This document shows, piece by piece, positions 1-11,815 of a DNA stretch of 64,000 nucleotides (its first letter is position 1; every line of letters starts with the position of its first letter). This DNA is from Euborellia annulipes (taxonomy: Eukaryota; Arthropoda; Insecta; Dermaptera; Anisolabididae), in the NCBI GenBank assembly GCA_023213315.1, contig JAKCPI010000856.1:1-64000 (forward strand), in the 5' to 3' direction. A program made the translations under genes and the position numbers. The notes under the pieces are model-generated. The model did no database searches. It worked only from the letters and a program-made list of their open reading frames with translations, and was not told where the DNA came from.

Positions 1-150
1 TTAACACTATTTGCTAAATGTTAACGCTTTGGATTGAAAGTTTCGTTTACAAATAGCAATTTGAGGCAAGAAGTGTTAAAATGAATTAATTTTGTTTACA
101 GATGTTATCAATAAAATTTAACGTTTTTGCTTGGAGAATAGACCCAAATA
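1..150 (+). repeat. Fragment of dispersed repeat family R1
   Basis: The window opens inside a dispersed repeat rich in TTAAC words that ends at an AGAATAGACC-type terminus near 148. The same sequence recurs at 5070-5515 (plus) and 10766-11128 (minus). The minus copy shows related AGAGAATAGA ends in inverted orientation, which suggests a non-autonomous DNA element with inverted ends. No protein is encoded. The left end lies outside the window. Confidence 0.6.
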
Positions 151-835
151 TTGAATAAATTTCTGAATAATAAAGCTTAGGTCAAAAATTTTACATTTTA
201 GATGAATTTGAACAAACAATTGTTTTTTACCAAATATACCAGTACAGGTATAAATATCTGACTGATGATTTAAATTCAATTTGTCTATTTTGTTGTGATT
301 AAACAAAAGACAGCAGTTCATCACAACAAAATGAATTTAATATAAATTTTATAAAATTTTGGAGAATTGATGTCCTAACTTGTCCCACTTTAGAAAGTCT
401 AGACTTGTGAGTTTGTCTGCTCATATTCATCAATCAAATATTAAATATAAATGATTCTATTCCTTCTCCATTCAATGATTTATTTAAAGTGTAAGATTTA
501 TGTGTTGTGGAAACTATAAAAAAAACTAAAAAGGAAATATACATATATCATAATTATCACTGAAAAAAAGAAAAAAAACGCAATTAACGCTCAACTTTAA
601 CTAACCAAGTCATACTTTGCTGAATTATTAATTATGGCATTCATATGGGATAGGAATAAAACAGTTGGGTATAAATAACGAAAACCTTTGATTATCTTGG
701 ACATTTACGCATCTCTAGGAAATTTAATAAAATACGAATGAAAATGAGAAATGAATAATTAAAAATCACCAAGAAGAATAATAAATTCTTTAATTGTCTA
801 TTCACAAATTATAGTGTACCATCTATTGCAATAGA
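151..835. other. Intergenic, no recognised feature
   Basis: AT-rich single-copy-looking sequence with short open frames but no recognisable protein, RNA or repeat boundary. Confidence 0.5.
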
Positions 836-1074
836 ATTGAGACTAAAGCCTGGTAGTTAGGCAACCCAAATGGCACACGCTCACTAAACTTTTTTTCTGA
901 TTTAAACATTGAGATAATTTCGATATGTCTTGAAATTTATATTAAAAAGATAAATTTATGTTTATTATTTTGTTAAAAGGGATCGTTTGGCCAATTGGCT
1001 GCTTTGAAAAAGGTATTTTTCACACAGACAAGCTGCCATTTGGGCTGCCTAACTACCGGGCTTTTAGTCTCAAT
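836..1074. mobile_element. Short inverted-repeat element (MITE-like)
   Basis: The ends are inverted copies of one another: ATTGAGACTAAAGCC at the left and GGGCTTTTAGTCTCAAT at the right, followed inward by a shared stretch (gtagttaggca / tgcctaactac) and CCAAATGG. The interior is AT-rich and non-coding. A related truncated copy at about 35962-36170 shares the right end and the AAGCTGCC/GGCAGCTT part. No clear target duplication was seen. Confidence 0.6.
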
Positions 1075-1154
1075 CAATGGATCAATAGATCAGGCAGAAA
1101 TTGTATATTCTATCTATATTTAATTAATTCGATAATTTTAGAACTTTAATAAAA

Positions 1155-1360
1155 AGAATTTTGTTTTCGGTTTAACTTTGGTTTATTTGTAATAAATTAC
1201 AACGTTTCGGTCACTCATACTGTGGCCTTCTTCAGGTACAATTCAGTTGAGATTACAAAGGTTATTACATTTGTGTCAATCTCAATTGATTCAAATGACG
1301 TTGCCGTTATAATTTATACAAATAAACCACAGTAAAACCGAAAACAAAATTATTTTATTA
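1155..1360. repeat. Foldback element with hammerhead-like motif
   Basis: Two inverted arms: ttttgttttcgg... at about 1159 and ...ccgaaaacaaaa at about 1347, both with an AATAAACC segment. On the minus strand the left arm contains CTGAAGA (1229-1235), a GGCCAC...GTGACC helix and GAAAC (1204-1208), the layout of a hammerhead ribozyme helix II core with one A:C mismatch. A close relative lies at 20660-20805, where the helix pairs fully. Confidence 0.6.
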
Positions 1361-2303
1361 ATGTAATTAAATATTTTATACCTTTTTCAAAGCATCCAAA
1401 AGATACCGTATATCGAAATAAAAATTATCCCAATGTTTTAATCAGAAATTTATAACTTCTAGCTATATCAGGCCTAAAAATTTCAAAATTTCTCTCTCCC
1501 AATAGGAAAGTTAGGCATTTTAAGATGTGCGGGGTTCAAATAGATAATAATTTTGTGATATAATTTCTCTCTTTTGAATGAATCCTCCTACTGTATTTAT
1601 TTAACATCCTGAGAAAAGACGCTACTGGACAATTAAAGATATTTTATTCCTGGCTGCCATCATATTCATTTTGAAGAAAAATATTATACATGGACATCTT
1701 TAGCTGAAGAATCATTCTTTCTAACCATAAATTCAAAATATTTATACCTCTTAGTACAGAGGAGTTATTAGAGTCCATATCAAGCAATTTTATTTCATAT
1801 GCTTTTATCCAAGTTTTTTTCTTATATGCCTCCCTAACGGGCATTGTAAGACATTGTCACGTCCAAACAGTCACATTATTTAACCAAGAATGATTAATTT
1901 TTAATATTTTATGTGAAAAGTGAATGAGGTTAACGACACACGAATTAAAGATCGCAGCATTGGTCGCTTTGAAGAGGCGCGGAGCTAATTGGAACAAGGT
2001 CACCTCTGAAGAATAAATATTTTGATTAACCTGTAAGTCAAGAAATCCTAAAACAAATATTTCACTTGTTTGATTTTTTTTATTTATTTATAGTGCCTGA
2101 ATACCTAGACACAATTGTTTTTTTTTTTTTTTTTTTTTTTGAATAGACGAATAGACAAGAGAGCCTAAGTATGACATTTGCAGTTAGATGCCTGGATCAA
2201 GTGAGAAAAATTTTATTTTAATTGACTATCAATAATTTTAAATAATTAGGGATGCAGCAAAATAGCCTTGCAGAGCGCACAACACAACCCTTCATGAATT
2301 ATA
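1361..2303. other. Intergenic, no recognised gene
   Basis: AT-rich sequence with a T-run near 2118-2140. Open frames are short and resemble nothing I recognise. Confidence 0.5.
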
Positions 2304-2311
2304 GACAAATA

Positions 2312-2554
2312 CAAAGGCGGATACAAGGGGGGGGGGGGGGGTAAAGGGGTAATTACCCCCCTGAGATTTGAAAAAAAATGTATTTTTAATGTAAAATTTT
2401 AAAAATTAATACTTAAAAATTTGTTTTGCATTTATATTCTGGCAAACAAGTACATAATGCGCCTTTAAATTACCGAAATTAAGAAAAGATTGTGTGCTGT
2501 GCGACCAGTCACACCAGATTACCCCCTCGAAAAACACCTCTGGATCCGCCCTTG
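2312..2554. mobile_element. Non-autonomous hAT-like element (G/C-tract family)
   Basis: The ends are CAAAGGCGGATACAAGG and, inverted, CAAGGGCGGATCCAGAGG. They are flanked by an 8-bp target duplication, gacaaata (2304-2311) and gacaaatc (2555-2562), matching at 7 of 8. A G tract followed by GGTAATTACCCC lies just inside one end and CTGGTGTGACT-type sequence inside the other. An 8-bp duplication and a CARnGGCGG terminus are typical of hAT elements. No transposase is encoded. Sister copies are at 24641-24921, 29944-30345 and 50959-51251. Confidence 0.8.
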
Positions 2555-2562
2555 GACAAATC

Positions 2563-3855
2563 AAACTAATTCTTTTCATTTATTCGATATTTTAGAGATA
2601 AATAAATAAATCCATCCCTAATTTTAACTGCAAATGATTGAATAATTTCGGTTTTGACCTTCAAGCATTCAATTGATATGCATCCTTGTCAAGTCAGATG
2701 TCAGATAATGCTTTGTCGCATGTCAAATTGTTTTGGACAGACAAATCAATGGGGGTCGGCTCGGCGCATAAAGGATTACACTTAGGCTAATATTTAAATT
2801 AGACAACAATCGGGTCCATTCAATGGACAAATTTCATTTCGTTTAATGAATTAGTTTCATGATTTAAATTTAAAGATTTGTTTATATGAAAAGATGTTAA
2901 AATATTTTAAATTTTTTATTTGTTCGTTATTTGAAAATTATAGGTATATTAATTAATCGGTGGCCTGAGTATGAATTTCGCGCGCATCGCGGGGAGACAG
3001 GCAACACTCTCCTTTCTAAAGCCGGGACATACGATTTCTGATTGATATTCGTGAACGGAAAAGAGACTTGTTCCAGTATATCTTATTCTCTCACGTGCAA
3101 ATGGGCTATAAATAATTCAAATTTAATATACTCTATATTCAGCATTCAGATTTATAATACTTGTACGAGCAATAGTCCCATTTCAATAAAATTTCAACAA
3201 ATACCCATTATATATCAATCTCTAAGAAGAAATGTAAATACACGTAAGAGCTCTCAGCTTATATGAGTCTGCTTTCTCGTTGATGAATATAATTAAAGTC
3301 AAAATATCGTGTTTACGCGTGCAGTGCAAGTCATTCATGCAATCATTTCATTAATATTGTATGTGTTTTTTCTTTACATATTTTAAGATTAATTAGATAC
3401 TCTACTAATATTTTTTTAACAAATCCTCCAAGGGCCGGTTGTTTCAATTGGAGTCAACTAGCAAACCTATCCGACAGATAGAAAATCATCGATATAGTTA
3501 ACAAGAACAACCTTAACCTTCTAGTTAAAAAATGAATTTTTTCATATATATTTAGCTATCAGAGGTATAATAAAGAAAGTTTTGTGAAGTTAGCAACTTA
3601 ATAAAGGCATCATTTATAAATTATTAAAAATTAAAATTAAAGCGACAAAAATTTATTTCAATTGGATTGGTAGCCAAAATAGAGACGGGGCAAATGCAAA
3701 TGGAGTATTTGGCAAAAAAGACTTGAAAGTCATAGTCAACTAGCTTAGCCGAGGGATAGCTAGTTAATAGATAGTGAGTAATCTGGATTATATGCCATAA
3801 GGATATTCCCAAGCGTTTGAGTATCTATCTCTCTATCAGGTATATTCTTTAAAAA
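2563..3855. other. Intergenic, repeat fragments only
   Basis: Mostly AT-rich non-coding sequence. A fragment beginning GGGCCGGTTGTTTCA near 3434 resembles the GGGCCAGTTGCTTCA terminus at 7620, so a degraded inverted-repeat element is likely. No gene was recognised. Confidence 0.45.
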
Positions 3856-3859
3856 TAAA

Positions 3860-4143
3860 GGGTCGGACTAAGCCGAGCGCACAACTTTGCCCACCCACTA
3901 CTCAAGAAAAAAATATTTGTCCCCCTCCCCCTAGAGCCACCCCTGATGGTCCGATGTTATACATATTATATATCATTTTACTCGGGAGGAAGTCTAGTTT
4001 CTGAATATATAAAAAAAATTATAGGTTATGTAAGAAAAACATTTTTGTCCCCCCCCCCCTAGAGCCCCCCGATGGTCCGATGTTATACATATTAAATATC
4101 ATTTTACTCGGGAGAAAGTCTAGTTTCTGAATATATAAAAAAA
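3860..4143 (+). repeat. Tandem repeat, ~127-bp unit (about two copies)
   Basis: A unit containing a C tract, CTAGAGCC, GATGGTCCGATGTTATAC and ACTCGGGAG is repeated, with GATGGT at 3944 and 4071. A partial unit appears at 4800-4880, and two more units at 9425-9690 (period about 121). The first unit follows GGGTCGGACTAAGCCGAGCGC, which is also present at 9433, so the array belongs to a larger mobile module. Confidence 0.75.
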
Positions 4144-4825
4144 ATTGGTTCTGCAGCACACAACTTTCTTACCTTCGGTAATCGAAAGTTGTGTTCTGTG
4201 CTGTCACACCAGATTTTTTTTCCCCCTCGCATATATTTAGTTCCCGACATGACAGATGGAACATATGAATTCAGATGTAAAATTTTATAAGTATGGGAAA
4301 ATATTTATATTTTGTTACCATGGCAACCATTTCTCCTATCTTCCCTATGAAATACAAGAGTAAAGTGGTCTTCAGAAGATTTCAATCGAAAATGAGAATA
4401 TACATTTGGAAAGAGCATCTAAAAAATAATTGATTTTTGAATTTAAAAAAAAATCGTTGGAGCAAATTTTGAGTAAATCGAAAAAAACTGAAAAAGTACA
4501 TCAGTAAAGTACTAGTACTCTTTAGCGATTTTGATTAAAAGCTTATTTTCCGGTCCCGGGAGTGTTTAACTAAAATATAAAATTTCAACCTCGTACTCAA
4601 TTCCTTCATGCTAAAATTGAACACACACACACACACACACCCACCCACCCACCCACCCACCCCACACAGACAGACCATGTCGGAAAACCACTTTTGGATT
4701 CAGGGGACCTCAAAACCTGAGGATCCATCAAAATCTCGACATCGAATTTTTGACATGGTCAATACTTTCTCTCTTATATATATTACATATATAATAGGTA
4801 AGAAAGTAATTATAGGTTATGTAAG
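4143..4825 (+). repeat. Composite repeat family R2, near full length
   Basis: It begins with a hairpin whose arms carry GCACACAACTTTC / GAAAGTTGTGT around TTACCTTCGGTAA, continues through shared blocks (GGGAAAATATTTATATTTTG; ATGGCAACCATTTCTCC; AAAGTACTAGTACTCTTT; GATTCAGGGGACCTCAAAAC) and ends in a second hairpin of ACTTTCTCT...GGTAAGAAAGT type. Other copies: 35246-35895, 52326-53022 and, on minus, 60938-61515 and 27795-29880 (interrupted). A CA/CCCA microsatellite lies at 4621-4662. Open frames crossing it are incidental. Confidence 0.75.
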
Positions 4826-5515
4826 AAAAAAAAAATTTTGTCCCCCCCTAGAGCCCCCCCTAATGGTCCGATGTTTACCAAAAGCTTTTCAGTTCTTGGC
4901 CTCTACCCCTAGTTTATGGGTGCAAAATTTCAAAACAATTGAACAAATAGTTTTTGAGTTTTCGTTGACGAAAAAAATTACCACAGACACACACACACAG
5001 ACATCATTCCAAAAACTTCTTAAATGGATTCAGGGGACCTCAAAACGCATTTTGGCAGCTTCAGAAAAATTTCGATTTTTTTTACGATTACATTAACTTT
5101 CCCTGCCAACCTACGGTTGATGGGCAAAGTTAAAAAACAAGCGTTAAAATTTAACATCATAAATTGGGTGTTAAAAAGTAAAGTAATAACATCAACGTTA
5201 AACAAATGCTATTATCTAAACCAAATTTTAACAGCGACGTTAACATTTTACTTTTAGCACCAGGTGTTAACGATCCATATGGAGATAACCTCTCGCGCAG
5301 GCGCATTACTAACTGATTTTTGTTTTAATTACATCGTTAAAATATTAAGACACCCCCTAGACATGACATTAATTTTTAACACTATTGTCTAAATATTAAC
5401 GCTTTGGGGTTAAAGTTTTTGCTTACAGAATAGTAATTTGAGGCAAGGAGGTGTTAAAATGAATTAACGCTAATTTAAGATGTTAAAAGTTAACGTTTTT
5501 CTTAGAGAATAGACC
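4826..5515 (+). repeat. Mosaic of repeat modules including R1
   Basis: A partial tandem unit (4800-4880) is followed by GATTCAGGGGACCTCAAAAC (5024), a GGCAGCTTCAGAAAAATTTC module and ACCTACGGTTGATGGGCAAA (about 5108). A near-complete R1 copy (about 5125-5515) comes next, ending at the AGAGAATAGACC terminus. The middle module also occurs at 9680-9800 but is joined there to different downstream sequence, so these are shuffled modules. Confidence 0.65.
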
Positions 5516-5535
5516 TGTATGTAAGCTAAATAATT

Positions 5536-5895
5536 AGAAACCGAATATTCGGTTTCGGTTACGATTTCGGCCAGTTTCGGCCAAAAATCCTGGTTTCGGC
5601 CAAAAATTAGCCGAACCTGAGTTTGAAAAGATGGGATGAGACTCGCACACAAAAAAACAAAGGCCAGGGGGCGGAAAAAATTTAGTCTTCCTAAAAAAAG
5701 GTAAAATGATTTTCAGAGAAGGAGAAAAAAAATTTTCGGCAGGGCGGAAAAAATTTCAAAAAAAAAGGGTAAAATGATATGAATTTTGTATAGGAAATAC
5801 TAGTTTCGGTTTCGGCCGAAACTAAGATTGAGGCCGAATATTCGGTTTTCGGTTTTCGGTTTCGGCTGAAAATCTTGTTTCGGTCCGGACCCTAT
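5536..5895. repeat. GTTTCGGCC-rich repeat
   Basis: Dense short repeats of GTTTCGGCC and CCGAATATTCGG, ending in TCGGTCCGGACCCTATAAATA. An inverted relative lies at 26042-26300, starting GGGTCAGGCCGAAAC and ending TCGGTCGGTTCCTA. The family is probably a non-autonomous DNA transposon. It is non-coding. Confidence 0.6.
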
Positions 5896-7619
5896 AAATA
5901 ATACAAATATTGGATTATTGATTGAATTCATTTTAATAATCTTTTAAAAATTAGCTTTTTTTGCAGCGATTGACTTAGTCCTTTCGCCCTCCCCCTTAAA
6001 AAGAAAGAATAAATATCCAAACAATTTATACATTAAATATTTTTAATTAAGTGCTAACATTCAAGGAAATTGTGGTAATTGTGATGAAATAGATATTTTT
6101 ATATATCTCCTAAGTGTTGGTTTTAATTTTATTCCAAAACCTAAATTTTTTATGTGGTTTCAGGAAAAGATTGAGAAATGTCTAAAAAAAAAAATACGTG
6201 AAATATGCATTAGATAAGATAAGAGATCCAGTCGAGGGTAGAAAAAAAGAAGGGGAATTTCCCATGAATATTCTGACTCGATAGGGGGAAGAGTCTTCAA
6301 GAAGTGTTTTCAAACTGGAAATATTTATTTATTAAATAACGGCGAGTTTTTATTTTTTTTATTATAATTTGTGAATCAAATCATATAAAGAAGGAAGTAT
6401 TGTAATCATGCGGAAAAAAATTTTAACGCCAAATGATTTGCATGCGTAAGCAAGCGTGATGGCTTAGTATAGGAATGAAAGAGAAATAATTTTATTTTAA
6501 TTAATATTATATTGGAAATATCATCAAAATCAATTAGAGCCATCAGCTCAAAGGGTAATTTGATTATTAAAAGAAATCTAGAGGGGAGGTTACCCCTCGA
6601 CTTACTCAAAAAATTAAAAAAAAAAAAAAAAAAAAATTGAAGCACGATTTCAAATCCATTTTAAAATTTAATTAAATATGCCCCGGAAATCCTGGGTTCG
6701 ACTCTCGGAGGCCAGTGTGCCTCCGGAACAGAACTAAAATTTTTTTTTTCAAATTTTATAAAACCTGACAAAACACCGATTGATTAAAATATATAGTACA
6801 AAACGATGATGAAGAGAAAGGTGGGTGTCTGAAGATTAGAAATGAGATAGGGGAGGCAGTCAGCCAGTAGGCTATTCGATAGAGATTACCCCTCCTTTCC
6901 TGTACCATTTCTATAGTACAAGTTAATTATTTATTAAAAATATATAAATACTGTACAAAGTACCCAAGGAAATTAAATAAAAGTCTTTTATTTAATTTCC
7001 TTGGCTGCTACGTCTCCTATATCCAATTGAAAATATTAATATTTTTCTATGTTTATAAATGTTATATCTAGAATATTAATGGACTGCCGGAAACTAAATA
7101 TATAACACATAAAATCTGGTATGAAAACACAGAGCACAACTTTGAATTACCGTAGGTAAGAGGAAGTTGTGTGCGGCATGACAATCACATAAAATTTTTT
7201 TATATAATTTTGGAAGTGTAAATAGAAACTCCATTATTGGAAAATATTCCTTCCATAATGGGCATAAGTAAAATAAAACCAAATTGGAGTGTTGATTAGA
7301 GATTAAATAGATTGAGAAGGTAATTGTCATAAAACATATTATTATATTATTAAGTATTATTTTGTCTCTTTCCTTACGATTATAATTAGCAAGATATTTT
7401 TTTGATGGTGGTGAGTAAAGAAGATAACAAATTTTCTACGACCATCTGAGAAATTGTATATTACAAAGGATTTTGTGCATTTTAGCCTTGTCTACTGTCT
7501 GATTAAATTAATTAGTCAATTAAATACGTAGAAAAATTCAGGATCTGAAACCTGAGAAGACAAAGAATGTCTTTGGGTCTTTCTAATAATAACATTGACA
7601 CTCAAAAAATGTATTCTAA
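5896..7619. other. Intergenic with repeat remnants
   Basis: AT-rich sequence. A TCCTGGGTTCGACTCTCGG segment (about 6690) resembles the B-box region of a tRNA-derived SINE. A diverged copy of the GTGTGACT/CACAACTT hairpin lies at 7110-7200. No gene was recognised. Confidence 0.45.
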
Positions 7620-8640
7620 GGGCCAGTTGCTTCATCCTGGGTGAGTTTGTTAGCCCCGGGCTAAATGGCTTTTTTTTTTTTGTGGAGACCCTCTTCTCGG
7701 GGGGGAGAATGATCTGTTTTTTGATTGTGAAATTTCCTACTCCATTATTGTAAAATTTATTAATTATTAAAAATATTAATATTAATTATCTCACTTAAAA
7801 TAAATATATATATTTTAAATTTAAATTTAAAAATTAAATTTTTTTTTTTTATTTTAAATTTTTAAATTTTAAAAAAAATAAACAGTATTTTTTATTTTTT
7901 CAAAATTATTTATCTTTTCCTCTCTTTTTTCAAATTTTTTTATATTTGGCCCTAATTGGGTTAAATAAAGATAAATTTATAAAAAAAAATACATTTTTTT
8001 TAACTTTAACTAAAAACATTTAAAAACAAAAATATTCATATTTATATTTAATTTTAATTATATTTAATTTTTTTAACAAAAAATATTATTTTATTTACAA
8101 GACCTTTGCACTACATTAAATAATGTTGAAAAAATATTCAAAAAATCCGTATATACTATTGTAATATTAATATAAATATAAAAAAAATAAAAATAAAAAA
8201 AATAGAAATTATATTTTTTTTTTATATTTTTTTTTTTTTTTATATTGGTGAAGTTAGGATTGTTGAGTTTGTAATAAATGTTCGTACCTGTCCACCCAGG
8301 GCTCCATCTTTTCCCCCCCTTTGTGCCTTGGCTTGCTTTTTCCCTCCCCTTGGCCCTGTTTCCCTTTTTATTTATATCAAAATAAAGTTAAGTGAAGGTG
8401 AGATTAAGCTAGGGAGGGGGACTGAAGCAGGCCCCCCCTAGCCTATAATATATTTTATTATATAAAATATAATTTATTTTTTTTTTTTAATAATAAAATA
8501 AGAATAAAAAAAAAAAAAAAAAATATATAAATATTTTAAAATTATTTTAAAAAAAAATTATAAAATTTTAAAATATAAAAAAAAAAAAAAAATAAAGAGA
8601 GGAAAAAAAAAAAAAAGGAAAAAGACCAGGGCTAAAACGT
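7620..8640. repeat. Low-complexity AT block inside a degraded foldback
   Basis: The left boundary AGGGCCAGTTGCTTCATCC and the right boundary near 8428-8450 (GGGACTGAAGCAGGCCCCCC) are loosely inverted. Between them lies almost pure A/T with long homopolymers, interrupted by a pyrimidine-rich patch at 8290-8360. This is probably a decayed DNA transposon. Homopolymer lengths may not be reliable. Confidence 0.4.
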
Positions 8641-9049
8641 TTAGAGAGGAATTTTCTAAAATAAGCGCCAAAAATCTGATTAATTAGAATTGATTTTTTT
8701 AGTATATTCAGAGATATTTCGTACTATACAATATTTTTATCTAGAAGAGAAATATTAAAAGGAAAATTGAAACACATATGAGGATCCATTAAGGGCTTTC
8801 ATTACATTTGTTTTAAATTAGCTGCAATAATTTAAAGTGAATTAGTTTTATGAGCCGATTAATTAAAGTTGAAGAGGAAAGGAATAAATGAAGAGTCGAG
8901 CCACTGGCTTATGTTTTCGACAGCGATAAGGATTATCTATTACGATGTATTCAAAAAAAATTTTATTAGAGAGGGAGGGTTTTCAGCAAATGCAAATTTT
9001 CCTGATTTAATTCTAAAATAAATAAATTGTGCATCTTGAAAATAGAATG
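8641..9049. other. Intergenic, no recognised feature
   Basis: AT-rich sequence without recognised coding or repeat structure. Confidence 0.45.
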
Positions 9050-9960
9050 TACAGTACTGTCGAAAACTAAATACATGTCGACACAAAAAATATGGTGTGA
9101 CATGCACAGTACACAACTTTCGATTACCGAAGGTAAGGGAAAGTTGTGTGCTGTGCGCCAGTCACACCAGATTTTTCGTGTCGACATATATTTAGTTTCC
9201 GCCGATATAATAAAATTCAAGATGTAAAATTTATAAACATGGGAAAATAATTATATTTTGATACCATGGCAACCGTTTCTCCTATCTTTCCTTTGAAGTA
9301 CAAGAGTAAAGTGGTCTTAAGAAGATTTCAATGTCAAAATGAGTATACATTTTAAAGAGCATCTAAAAAATAATTGATTTTTGAATTTTAATCAGAATTG
9401 TTGGAGCGAATTTTAAGAAAATCAAAAAATAAAGGGTCGGAGTAAGCCGAGCGCACAACTTTGCCCACCCACTATTCAAGAAAAAAAACATTTGTCCCCC
9501 CCCTAGAGCCCCCCTGATGGTCCGATGTTATACATATTAAATATCATTTTACTCGGGAGGAAGTCTAGTTTCTGAATATATAAAAAAAAATATAGGTTAT
9601 GTAAGAAAAAATATTTGTCCCCCCTAGAGCCCCCCTAATGGTCCGATGTTTTACATGTTATATCATTTTACTCGGGAGGTCTTAAATGGATTCAGGGGAC
9701 CTCAAAACGCATTATGGCAGCTTCAGAAAAATTTCTATTTTTTTTTACGATTACATTAACTTCACCTGCCCAACCTACGGTTGATGGGCAAAGTTAAAAA
9801 CTGAAAAAGTGCATAAGTAAAGTACTAGTACTCTTTGGTCGATTTTGTTCAAAAGCTTCGTGTCACGTCCCATGGGGTGCCTAACTTAAATATAAAATTT
9901 CAACTTCCTAGCTCTTTTCGTTCTTGAGATATTATGTTCACAGACACACAGACCATGTCA
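9050..9960 (+). repeat. Recombinant repeat: R2 ends flanking tandem-unit modules
   Basis: An R2 5' half with an intact hairpin (about 9085-9175) runs to about 9430. The GGGTCGGAGTAAGCCGAGCGC tandem module (9430-9690) follows, then the GGCAGCTTCAGAAAAATTTC/CCTACGGTTGATGGGCAAAG module (9695-9800). R2 then resumes at CTGAAAAAGTGCATAAGTAA (about 9800) and breaks off near 9960. The tandem modules appear inserted into, or recombined with, R2. Confidence 0.65.
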
Positions 9961-10765
9961 TACACTGGGCCTCAGATTTTTTTTACGGAAAAAGTGGGCC
10001 GCACATCAGTGGTTGGGAACCACTGCTCTAAATAATGGATTTATTCAAACAAAATTTTCTCATTTATTACAATATAACAAAGTTATGAGTGTTTAGTTTA
10101 TAAATTAAAATCAGGATTGTTTTAATTTAGGGATTGAAATGAAAACAACTCATCTCTCCTATTTATTTATTCATTTGAGTTTTTTAACGAGGTTAATTCA
10201 ACTACTGAGATTATTAGTCGTATGTATGAAAGAGAAAAGAGATGAGGGATGAATTAATGAATGAATGAATGAAAAGCATCCGAGTGCAGAGCAACCAGAT
10301 GGGTTTCGAGTGTTTGTTTATTGAACCGAAGAAAAGCAAGGGACAAAATAAATAAGCTTATTTAATTTACAGGTATAGCCGATAAATATTTCTATTGATT
10401 GATTTTGAAAATGGGAAATAATAATTTAATCAGGTTATTCCAAATTAATGAATTTGAGAGGGTTAAAAAAATAAATAATTGGATAATCAAATAAGTCGAT
10501 TAGGCGATTTTGTAGAAATTATCATTTTGAAAATGAATCGGCCTAGAAGATATTAAATTTTTTTTGCTTTTTGATAATCATAAAATAGTAAATAAATAAA
10601 AGTCAACGCTCTTGCTATAATTAATGTAGATAAAAAATAATGCGCAGCTTTTTATTAAACAAAGATATTTAGACAGGTTATCAAGCATTTGTTCTAGTAG
10701 TAAATACGATTAAAATCTGGTGAAAAATATCAATATTATGAATTTAGTTCTTTATTAAAACATAT
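9961..10765. other. Intergenic, no recognised feature
   Basis: AT-rich non-coding sequence with no supported gene. Confidence 0.45.
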
Positions 10766-11128
10766 ACAGGTTTATTCTCTAACCAAAAACATTAACTTTT
10801 AACATCTGAAATCAGCGTTAATTCATTTTAACATCTCCTTGCCTCAAATTGCTATTCTGAAAGCAAAAATATTAACGCCAAAGCGTTAATATTTAGTCAA
10901 TAGTGTTAATATTTTAACGCTGAATTTAATACATAAAAATGGCGCCTTTAACCTAAAAAGTACGGTTATGATTTTGACAGCTTTTAGATAAAAGGAACAG
11001 GTTAACGTCGCTGTTGAAACTTTGCTTAGAGAAGAGCATTTTTTTAATGCTGGTGTTATTACTTTACTTTTTAACACCCAATTTATGATGTTCAATTTTA
11101 ATGTCTGTTTTTAGAGAATAGACATGAT
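10766..11128 (-). repeat. Repeat R1, near-complete inverted copy
   Basis: Reverse-complement relative of 5070-5515. The ends are TTTATTCTCTAACC (left) and TTTTAGAGAATAGAC (right), inverted with respect to each other. The interior carries GCCAAAGCGTTAATATT and CCTTGCCTCAAATTGCTATT, shared with positions 1-100. It is non-coding. Confidence 0.65.
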
Positions 11129-11277
11129 AATCAAATATTTATTAATTTAAATAAGCGAAAAGGGTAGGAATCGGAGGGAGTTGAACCACGGATCTGCCAA
11201 TAAGCGAATGCGGTACTGTGGTCTAATAGTAGGGCATGCTGAGTACACATCGGTACATCCGTGGTGCAACACTACGG
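11129..11277. repeat. Rearranged tRNA/SINE remnant
   Basis: On the minus strand a B-box-like GTGGTTCAACTCCCTCC is present, while an A-box-like TGGTCTAATAGTAGGGCATG lies on the plus strand at 11219. The two promoter boxes are in opposite orientations, so this is a broken SINE and not a functional tRNA gene. Confidence 0.35.
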
Positions 11278-11279
11278 TA

Positions 11280-11489
11280 CAGTGAGGGACAATATTAAGT
11301 CCCACCCATGCGTTTTCTACTTGTGATTATTTCATTGTTTTTATAAAAGAAAATGAAAATCTTTATTGGAAATTTTCTAGGTTTGAACCATGAAAGTTTC
11401 CTTTAAAAAATATATGATATTTTTTTAAAAACAATGAAATAATCACAAATAGAAAACGCATGGGTGGGACTTAATATTGTCCCTCACTG
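11280..11489. mobile_element. Palindromic TA-flanked MITE, copy 1
   Basis: A 210-bp element whose ends are perfect inverted copies beginning CAGTGAGGGACAATATTAAG, with inverted homology of about 65 bp including TGATTATTTCATTGTTTT. TA dinucleotides flank it (11278-11279 and 11490-11491), as expected for a Tc1/mariner-mobilised MITE. A second copy is at 15892-16092 and diverged relatives are near 25225-25400 and 51330-51475. Confidence 0.85.
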
Positions 11490-11764
11490 TACATAGTTTT
11501 TGTAGATTTTTTTACCTTTATATTTCAAATTGTTTAAGGAGATTTTCATTCTACTTCTTGTGGCTCAGTCAGATAAAAATATTAGAATGAAAAAAGTTTT
11601 GTTTGAACTATCAACGGAAAGACCAGTATGTGTTTAGGTAATGACAAACACAGACACATCTTCGAAATAAATGTTAAATGGATTTGTATAATTTGTATTA
11701 ATTGTGTAAATTATACTGCGATGGCAAGAGAAACGAACAGACCTATAGATATATTTTGACTGCA

Positions 11765-11815
11765 TTTCAATAACTGATGATGAGACAATAAAGACACGAA
11801 AGGTCTCAAAATTCA
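11765..11815 (+). ncRNA. Hammerhead-like core motif
   Basis: CTGATGA (11774-11780) is followed by GAGAC...GTCTC, which can pair around a 17-base loop, and then AAAA. This is a degenerate relative of the CTGANGA-helix-GAAAC motif seen elsewhere in the window. The missing G of GAAA argues against activity. Confidence 0.3.

Noticed and set aside
4608..5096. A 162-codon open frame on plus
   Set aside because: It lies entirely in repeats R2 and the CA/CCCA microsatellite and gives low-complexity peptide; no family similarity.
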